Source: an archaeon
GTDB taxonomy: Archaea > Nanobdellota > Nanobdellia > Woesearchaeales > GW2011-AR9
Direction of reading: 5' to 3'
DNA length: 64,000 bases
Assembly (NCBI GenBank): GCA_018696395.1
Contig: JABHQR010000020.1
Location: 1-64,000 of the forward strand
This document shows, piece by piece, positions 31,952 through 38,034 of the stretch; position 1 is the first letter of the stretch, and each line of letters begins with the position of its first letter. Both the position numbers and the translations under genes were made by a program. Below the pieces are notes generated by a model, which worked only from the letters and a program-made list of their open reading frames with translations, had not been told where the DNA came from and did no database searches.

Positions 31952-32392
31952 TTATTTTTTATATTTTTTCATCCAATAAGTAGTTTCTTCCTTCGTGGCA
32001 TTTCTAATTAGGTGCGTAAATTCTTTTACTTTTATTTTTTCAATTTTAACAGGTTTTACTGCAACTAAGGAAATAAATTGGCGTTTATCAATTTGAGTTT
32101 GTTTAAACGTTTCAACAGGTACATGATACACATAGATATATTCCTGTTTTGGAAATCCCCCATAAATTCTTGCATTTAATTTGTCCCCAATATACTCATC
32201 GATACTACCACCAGTAACACCTTCACAACCAAGAATACCCATAACAATTGCTAAATCTTTCCGATCCGTAGCATATACACCAAACTGATTATTTTCAGAT
32301 CTTTCTTCAGAATCATCTCCTTGTGAGGGATTTAGTTTATCTCCAATTAATTTATGTGGACTTCCATGAAAAAGTACTTTTAATTTCCCCAT
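31952..32392 (-). CDS. Hypothetical protein, possible ADP-ribosyltransferase-like fold
   Basis: VLFHGSPHKLIGDKLNPSQ...FGVYATDRKDLAIVMGI pattern. Confidence 0.55.
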   Translation of the reverse strand: MGKLKVLFHGSPHKLIGDKLNPSQGDDSEERSENNQFGVYATDRKDLAIVMGILGCEGVTGGSIDEYIGDKLNARIYGGFPKQEYIYVYHVPVETFKQTQIDKRQFISLVAVKPVKIEKIKVKEFTHLIRNATKEETTYWMKKYKK

Positions 32393-32451
32393 AATAAATT
32401 AAAAGATTAAAACATATATAAATTTTCTTAACATGACAATTAAAAGAAAAT

Positions 32452-32898
32452 TTATTTTGGTATGTGTTTAATTACCTGCAAGATTGTTTGTTCTAATTTT
32501 TTAGGTTCATCAGTCCCAATCCGATATATTTTGTTGTTTTTCATCCTGATTTCAACTGCATCAAAACCGGAGACATTGTAAATTGACATATAAGGCCAAA
32601 ACCAAGTCCTTATACCCCACCCATAATACCAATGATTCTTTACAACTCTTGCTGAGATTATTTCTTTTAATATAAAACGTTTTTTATATATCCCATAACC
32701 AAATTTAATTTGAAGATGATTTTCATCAACCATCACATTAAGTGATGAAAAAGAAACTAAAATAAAAAGAATAAAAAACATAAAAATAAGAATTAAAGGA
32801 TTAAAATTATTTTTATACAAAATAACCCAAAAAAGTACACTTGTGGCAAATAAGGTAAAAATGATTAAATGTCCTATTTGGGTATGTTTGTAATTCAT
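32452..32898 (-). CDS. Membrane protein with bacterial PH-like domain
   Basis: Two N-terminal TM segments then NVMVDENHLQIKFGYGIYKKRFILKEIISARVVKN. Confidence 0.6.
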   Translation of the reverse strand: MNYKHTQIGHLIIFTLFATSVLFWVILYKNNFNPLILIFMFFILFILVSFSSLNVMVDENHLQIKFGYGIYKKRFILKEIISARVVKNHWYYGWGIRTWFWPYMSIYNVSGFDAVEIRMKNNKIYRIGTDEPKKLEQTILQVIKHIPK

Positions 32899-33001
32899 AT
32901 CTTTAAGTTGACTTCACAGCATTATAAACTTTATTATTTCAAAAGGTGGAATTTCTAAATCATCGTCATACGTTTTTTCTGTATGAAAAAAAAAGGATCA
33001 G

Positions 33002-33262
33002 TTATTTTTTAGCAACGTATTTCATCCATAATTTTTTAAAAAATGGTAAAGATAAAGTTGAAAGCATGAATCCAGTTGTTGGAACAATAGAATTTATGAA
33101 AGGTTTTGGTAGTTGGGCAATATAAAAAAAAAGTACAATTGTTGCATAAGTTAATATTGCAATAATTATTTTCCTAGACCAACTTGTTTCCCAAGCTTTA
33201 TCATATTCTACTTTACTATTTCTTTGTTCAATTGCAATAAGTCTTTTTTCGATACCAACCAT
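33002..33262 (-). CDS. Small membrane protein (probable cassette ORF)
   Basis: 86 aa, 2 TM; lies between GTCATACGTTTTTTCTG (32965) and GTATAAC (33325). Confidence 0.6.
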   Translation of the reverse strand: MVGIEKRLIAIEQRNSKVEYDKAWETSWSRKIIIAILTYATIVLFFYIAQLPKPFINSIVPTTGFMLSTLSLPFFKKLWMKYVAKK

Positions 33263-33324
33263 ATTTATTTAAATATAAATTAGGGTTTATTAAATTTTCT
33301 CTTAAGTGGCTTTAAAAAAAATAA

Positions 33325-33352
33325 GTATAACATTAAGACCCCATTAGTTTCG
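33325..33352. repeat. Truncated attC-like site
   Basis: GTATAACATTAAGACCCCATTAGTTTCG: left arm resembles site B minus CGCGAT; right end TTAGTTTC is reciprocal to GAAACTAA of site A. Confidence 0.6.
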
Positions 33353-33499
33353 TTTTCTGCTACGAAGTCCGGAAAACTTGCGTTCACAGAGTTGTGTTTA
33401 AGCTCATATCAATCTGAAACGTAGCCGAGACATACTATCCAAAGAACAAAGGAAAGTTCAGGAATAAAGTATTGAAACAGAAAAACCCATAAAGTTTAA

Positions 33500-34105
33500 A
33501 TGACATCAAAGATTAATGGTAATACAATGAAGACAATAACTGCATTCAATAGGGATGATTTTAGAAGGTGGTTGGCAAAGAATCATGATAAAGAAGATAA
33601 GGTTTCTGTTGTAGTTTACAAAAAACATACCGGGAAGTCATCTCCATCTCACAGAGAATTGATGGAAGAGGCAATTTGTTTTGGTTGGATTGATACAATA
33701 CTCAAGAGATTAGATGAAGAAAGATATATAAGAACATTTTCTAGAAGGAATAAAAATAGTAAGTGGAGTGATAATACCCTGATGTATGGTAAACAATTGA
33801 TTAAAGAAAAAAAAATGACTGCTATTGGATTAAAGTTTTACAAAGAAGGATTAAAAAAGCCAACACATGATTTTGGCATACCAAAAAACCCTGATATGCC
33901 TATTGAGTTAAAGAAAGCATTGAATAAAAATAAAAAAGCTAAAGATAATTTTGAAAAGTACTCTGTTTCTCTCAAAAAGGTGTTTTATAGATGGATTTTA
34001 CGTGGGAAACGTGAAGAAACCAGAGCTAAGAGGATTAAGTTAACAGTTGAGAAAGCAAAAATTGGCAATAAGGATGTTTTTGGAACACAAAAAAAAAATG
34101 TTTAA
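33500..34105 (+). CDS. YdeI/OmpD-associated-family protein (cassette ORF)
   Basis: DDFRRWLAKNHDKEDKVSVVVYKKHTGKSSPSHRELMEEAICFGWIDTILKRLDEERYIRTFSRRNKNSKWSDNT. Confidence 0.85.
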   Translation: MTSKINGNTMKTITAFNRDDFRRWLAKNHDKEDKVSVVVYKKHTGKSSPSHRELMEEAICFGWIDTILKRLDEERYIRTFSRRNKNSKWSDNTLMYGKQLIKEKKMTAIGLKFYKEGLKKPTHDFGIPKNPDMPIELKKALNKNKKAKDNFEKYSVSLKKVFYRWILRGKREETRAKRIKLTVEKAKIGNKDVFGTQKKNV

Positions 34106-34158
34106 TTTACCCTCTTTTTGTTTCTTTTTTCTAAAAAGAAAATGGTGAAAATTTAATT

Positions 34159-34243
34159 GAAACTAACATCAGGATTATGAGAAGTTCGCGAAGCGAATTT
34201 GGGAAAATTCAGCAGGAATTTTCCTCATAATCCTTGTTATACG
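34159..34243. repeat. attC-like site A
   Basis: TAACA-tc-AGGATTATGAG ... CTCATAATCCT-TGTTA; inner hairpins TTCGC-GAA-GCGAA and AAAATTC-AGCAG-GAATTTT; 2-nt extrahelical bulge on left arm. Confidence 0.8.
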
Positions 34244-34295
34244 TTTTTTCTGCAAGAAAAAATCGCGAAGTGAAACGGAGCGACAGTATGACGCA
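34236..34295. repeat. Cassette leader repeat, copy 1 (60 nt, one mismatch to 36189-36248)
   Basis: GTTATACGTTTTTTCTGCAAGAAAAAATCGCGAAGTGAAACGGAGCGACAGTATGACGCA. Confidence 0.9.
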
Positions 34296-34304
34296 AGGGG
34301 CACA

Positions 34305-35066
34305 TTACATTCGTTTAAAATATTCAGATGAAACCCATTTACCAAAATTGTTAAGAATTGAGGTCGCACTCTTTCTATCTGGCGATTTACTTTCAGCCAT
34401 TTTCAAAACAGCATTTATTTGTTGCTTTTTTTCAGGAAAATATTTAGTGAAAATTTTTGTCATTTCATCAAGATCAGTAGTCCAGTAATTTTCATCTTCC
34501 ATCACGATGGAAAATGCAGTTCTGATAATCTTTTTCATTATTGATTTTATTTGAAGTTTAGCTTCTTCAGAATTTGCAGATTTTATTTTCTTTTTTGCTT
34601 CTGCAATATTTTTATCGACATCTGAATGCAAATTTCTGGCTAACTTTTTTGTTGGGCTAAACTTCATCTCTTTTTGAAAAAGATTATCTCCAAAAATTTT
34701 CACGCTTAGAATTGTGAGAAAAAATCTCCAACCGAATGCTTCTTTACCTCGTAAAACTTCATTTTTGTAAGTGATAGCAAAACCAACTTCCCTGAATACT
34801 TTTTGATATTTTTCCGAAAGTGAAGTTTCTAAATCTTTTAATTGAGCTTTCAATTTTGTGCTTGGTTTTGCTTTTAGAACTACCACTATATCTAAATCAG
34901 AGGTTGGAGATTTTGCTTTTCCTGTAGCAACACTCCCATATAAATAAATGCTGTGGATTTTATCAGAAAATTTCAGCAATTCTGATTTTACATCTTTAAC
35001 AATCGGATTATATTTTACTGAAACTTTTTTTAGTGCGACCTCTTTTTTAATGTAAATGGGTTTCAT
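34305..35066 (-). CDS. MNT-type nucleotidyltransferase domain protein (cassette ORF)
   Basis: YLYGSVATGKAKSPTSDLDIVVV = GSxxxGxxxxxSDxDxxV. Confidence 0.88.
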   Translation of the reverse strand: MKPIYIKKEVALKKVSVKYNPIVKDVKSELLKFSDKIHSIYLYGSVATGKAKSPTSDLDIVVVLKAKPSTKLKAQLKDLETSLSEKYQKVFREVGFAITYKNEVLRGKEAFGWRFFLTILSVKIFGDNLFQKEMKFSPTKKLARNLHSDVDKNIAEAKKKIKSANSEEAKLQIKSIMKKIIRTAFSIVMEDENYWTTDLDEMTKIFTKYFPEKKQQINAVLKMAESKSPDRKSATSILNNFGKWVSSEYFKRM

Positions 35067-35116
35067 ATTTTAAAAATAAACTTTGAAATATATAAATGTG
35101 CTCCTGAGTAATATTG

Positions 35117-35209
35117 CGTATAACATCGCGATTAAGAGAAGTGCGAACGTAGTGAGCATTTGGGGAAATTTTCTGCAAGAAAATTTACCTCTTAATCGAT
35201 GTTAAATAC
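35117..35209. repeat. attC-like site B
   Basis: TAACAT-cg-CGATTAAGAG ... CTCTTAATCG-ATGTTA; AAATTTTCT-GCA-AGAAAATTT inner hairpin; ends CGTATAAC / GTTAAATAC. Confidence 0.8.
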
Positions 35210-35289
35210 TTCCGATAGGAACGAGGAATAGTCTGCAAGACGGTTTTTTGCGAAGCAAAAAAATTCCGAAGAGTAAATTTGGAGCCCCG

Positions 35290-36093
35290 TTACAATCTTT
35301 CCTTTGATTGCAATAGATCTTTAATCCTGGATTCATCCCAACCAATATATTCTAATCCATAATATTTTGAGAGAAATTCTTTTTTCAAACCTATTGGACC
35401 ATATCCATTAAAATCATCTTCATTTTTTATTCCTTTTTCTTCTAAAATAAAATATCTCCATGCTTCCATATGTGCCCTTCTGGTGTTTGAATCAATTCCA
35501 TCTGAAATTGGAAGATTTGAAGGAGTGTTATATCTAAATAATCCATTATGATAAAATACTTCATGATTACCATCAAGTGTATCAATAGAAAAATCCAGAT
35601 CTTCATCTGAAGGAAAACTCGCTAATTCATCATATCCAGGATGTGAATGCATTTCAGCTTTGTATACTCCTGAATTTTTTATTGCATGTAAAACCTTTGG
35701 TAAGGAATCATGAATTCCTCTCAGATTAACATACCAAGAAGAATCGATTAATAATATATCTGTTTCTAAATTTCCTTTAGAAATTGGTAGTCTTTGTAAA
35801 GTTTGAAAATCTGATTCGTAAGGGGGTTTTTCCAACAGATAAGCACCCTCGGGTAAATCTTGATTTTCAACATATTCTTCTAAGGATCTGATTGTGGGAA
35901 AAATAGAGGGCAATTCTTTTAGATTTCCAACTACTGCTTGCTCTAATTCTTGCCAACTGCAACCTCCTCGCAAATGTTGCAAGAAAGGAACATCTTCAAA
36001 TCTTTCATATAATGATTTACTAGCCACGTTATTACTTATAAGGAGTAAATAAGTATATAAATCTATCGGTTTTGAAGCATTAATTCTCTTCAA
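35290..36093 (-). CDS. JAMM/MPN-like protein (cassette ORF)
   Basis: EMHSHPGYDELASFPSDEDL resembles HxHP...PSxxD. Confidence 0.65.
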   Translation of the reverse strand: MKRINASKPIDLYTYLLLISNNVASKSLYERFEDVPFLQHLRGGCSWQELEQAVVGNLKELPSIFPTIRSLEEYVENQDLPEGAYLLEKPPYESDFQTLQRLPISKGNLETDILLIDSSWYVNLRGIHDSLPKVLHAIKNSGVYKAEMHSHPGYDELASFPSDEDLDFSIDTLDGNHEVFYHNGLFRYNTPSNLPISDGIDSNTRRAHMEAWRYFILEEKGIKNEDDFNGYGPIGLKKEFLSKYYGLEYIGWDESRIKDLLQSKERL

Positions 36094-36110
36094 GGGGCTC
36101 CAAATTTATT

Positions 36111-36196
36111 GTATTTAACATCAGGATTATGAGAAGTTCGCGAAGCGAATTTGGGTAAAATCCTGCAAGGATTTTCCTCATAATCCTTGTTATACG
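36111..36196. repeat. attC-like site C
   Basis: GTATTTAAC...; 40 nt identical to site A (36116-36155 vs 34164-34203); AAAATCCT-GCA-AGGATTTT hairpin; ends GTTATACG. Confidence 0.82.
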
Positions 36197-36248
36197 TTTT
36201 TTCTGCAAGAAAAAATCGCGGAGTGAAACGGAGCGACAGTATGACGCA
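36189..36248. repeat. Cassette leader repeat, copy 2
   Basis: GTTATACGTTTTTTCTGCAAGAAAAAATCGCGGAGTGAAACGGAGCGACAGTATGACGCA. Confidence 0.9.
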
Positions 36249-36260
36249 GGAGCCAGCCCG

Positions 36261-36725
36261 TTATTTTCTAACTCTTACAATTACACCATTGTTAGCTTTT
36301 TGTAATTCTTTTGTAGAAATTTTTACAAGCGAATTTTCAGAACCGCCACCAGTGTAAACAATATCTTTTTCGATAACTCTTTGATCAATAAGAAATTTTG
36401 CATCATAACCAAATGAGGGGGTTCCACCACAAGGATATCCTGTTTTCTGCAAAATTTCATCAGGTGTGGCGGTTCGTGGTCTTTCAATATTCAAGGCTTT
36501 ACTAACTCGTGAAGTGCTTGCTCTATCTTCACCCTTGACAATAGCAACAATAAGATTTCCATTCGAATCAATCATGCAAATATTTTTTACAAAATCATCA
36601 GTATTTGCATTTACAGCTTTAGACGCATCTTCAACAGAATGACATGATTGATTGAAACTAAGATGTTCGCCTTGAATATTATTTTCTTGTAAAAATTTCT
36701 TTAATCTTTCTTCGTATTGATTCAT
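36261..36725 (-). CDS. YbaK/aminoacyl-tRNA deacylase-family protein (cassette ORF)
   Basis: VKNICMIDSNGNLIVAIVKGEDRASTSRVSKAL ... GYPCGGTPSFGY. Confidence 0.9.
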   Translation of the reverse strand: MNQYEERLKKFLQENNIQGEHLSFNQSCHSVEDASKAVNANTDDFVKNICMIDSNGNLIVAIVKGEDRASTSRVSKALNIERPRTATPDEILQKTGYPCGGTPSFGYDAKFLIDQRVIEKDIVYTGGGSENSLVKISTKELQKANNGVIVRVRK

Positions 36726-36788
36726 AGTATAAAAGAATTACAAATGTTATTTAAATGTGTTGTGTAGGGCTGGCTCCGAGTAATATTG

Positions 36789-36885
36789 CGTATAACATCG
36801 CGACTAAATGAAGTTTCTGAGCAAAGCAAAGAAATTTGGGAGAGCGAAGTGCAACGAGTGAACCATTTAGTCGCTGTTCTATACC
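36789..36885. repeat. attC-like site D
   Basis: CGTATAACA-tc-GCGACTAAATG ... CATTTAGTCGC-TGTTC; 26 nt upstream/left arm identical to site B (36778-36803 vs 35106-35131). Confidence 0.78.
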
Positions 36886-36956
36886 CCGAAACAGAATGAG
36901 TGAGTGAAACGAACATCATGAATTGAGAATGCAATGTGGTCAAGCGTTAGCGAAGA

Positions 36957-37113
36957 AGTTTTCTCGTAAATAAATGTGAACGAAGTGAACCAAAAATAAG
37001 TTTTTTAAAGACGAGAAAATTGTATGGAACTGTTTCTAGGCGAAGGTTGGAAACAGTTAGGTGAAAGGTCACAAGGGCTAATTCGAGAAAATCTTGTCAG
37101 TAGGGAGATTTTC
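36957..37113. promoter_or_regulatory. Non-coding region with three strong inverted repeats; candidate attI-like or regulatory region of the recombinase
   Basis: TTTTCTCGT/ACGAGAAAA (36959/37011), AACTGTTTC/GAAACAGTT (37028/37050), GAAAATCT/AGATTTTC (37087/37106). Confidence 0.5.
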
Positions 37114-37186
37114 CACCTGAAACAAACCCCCCCACTTACCCACTGGTCAAGTATACAGATTATTTATAAGTAAAAGCCCCACATAA

Positions 37187-37210
37187 CTACCTTCTGTAAA
37201 AAGGAGGTAG
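37187..37210 (+). promoter_or_regulatory. Hairpin overlapping the recombinase Shine-Dalgarno
   Basis: CTACCTTC ... GGAGGTAG flanking TGTAAAAA, immediately before ATG 37216. Confidence 0.5.
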
Positions 37211-37215
37211 AAAAA

Positions 37216-38028
37216 ATGTTTAAAACTTTAATTGAAGAATGTCAACTAAGAAATTATTCTAAAAGAACTAGTGAATCTTACCTTTACTTTAACAAAAAAT
37301 TCATCAAATTCTGTAACAAAAAAACTCAAGAAGTTAATTATAAAGATATAAGATCATTCTTACTACACTTAATTTCAAGAGGATATTCAAGTTCATACGT
37401 AAATCTTGCTCACAACTCAATTAATTTTTATTACACACAAATATGTAAAAGAAAGTTTGAAAAAATAAGTTTTCAAAAAAGAGAACAAAAAATTAAAGAA
37501 ATCTTAAGTAAAGAAGAAATTGTTAAACTGATAGAAGTTACAGATAATATTAAACATAAATTAATCATATCATTACTATATTCTAGCGGAATCAGAATCA
37601 GTGAATTAATCAAAATAAAATTGAATGATATTGACCTAAAAAATAAAACATTATTAGTTAAACAAGGTAAAGGTAAAAAAGATCGTTACACGATTATTTC
37701 ACAAAAAAATGTCACAGAGATTATAAATTATATTAGCAAAAAAAGACATACAAAAAACCAATATTTGTTTGATTCAAAACAAGGACATATTACTTCAAGA
37801 ACAGTACAAGAAATTTTAAAGATAGCTTCCAAAAAAGCTAAAATAGTAAAACAAGTAACACCACACAGGTTAAGGCACAGTTTTGCCACACACCTTAAAC
37901 AAAATAATACTAACATTTTTGATATTCAAAGGTTATTAGGACACAAAGATGTAAGAACTACCAAAGGATACATTAACAATAATCAAAACGATTGGACCAA
38001 ACTAATTAGAAGCCCCAGAGATTATTAA
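37216..38028 (+). CDS. Tyrosine recombinase (XerA/Xer-like), possible cassette integrase
   Basis: SGIRISEL (Arg), KQGKGKKDR (Lys), HRLRHSFATHL (HxxR), LLGHKDVRTTKGYI (His, Tyr); 270 aa. Confidence 0.95.
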   Translation: MFKTLIEECQLRNYSKRTSESYLYFNKKFIKFCNKKTQEVNYKDIRSFLLHLISRGYSSSYVNLAHNSINFYYTQICKRKFEKISFQKREQKIKEILSKEEIVKLIEVTDNIKHKLIISLLYSSGIRISELIKIKLNDIDLKNKTLLVKQGKGKKDRYTIISQKNVTEIINYISKKRHTKNQYLFDSKQGHITSRTVQEILKIASKKAKIVKQVTPHRLRHSFATHLKQNNTNIFDIQRLLGHKDVRTTKGYINNNQNDWTKLIRSPRDY

Positions 38029-38034
38029 AAATAA

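Larger units (their letters stand above)
32965..37210. mobile_element. Integron-like gene-cassette array with attC-like sites and adjacent tyrosine recombinase
   Basis: Four intact and at least one truncated attC-like palindromes separating single-gene cassettes, with reciprocal R'/R'' ends; recombinase divergent at 37216. Confidence 0.75.

Noticed and set aside
34164-34262. Intrinsic transcription terminators only
   Set aside because: Hairpins with U-tracts could terminate transcription, but two-arm structure, bulge, conserved spacers and end reciprocity go beyond terminators.
34234-34488. 84-aa plus-strand ORF over the cassette leader
   Set aside because: Overlaps leader repeat and the nucleotidyltransferase gene antisense.
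34159-36196. Transposon terminal inverted repeats / MITE
   Set aside because: No transposase ORF, no target-site duplications seen, and reciprocal ends between neighbouring sites fit cassette recombination better. A MITE/REP origin is not fully excluded.
34159-36885. CRISPR array
   Set aside because: Repeats are ~85-97 nt structured palindromes separated by whole genes (0.6-1 kb), with no uniform short spacers and no cas genes.
36722-36943. 73-aa minus-strand ORF over site D
   Set aside because: Falls across the structured site and overlaps the YbaK start; low-quality translation, likely spurious.
37216-38028. Calling the recombinase intI
   Set aside because: No IntI-specific extra domain visible; labelled Xer-like tyrosine recombinase instead.
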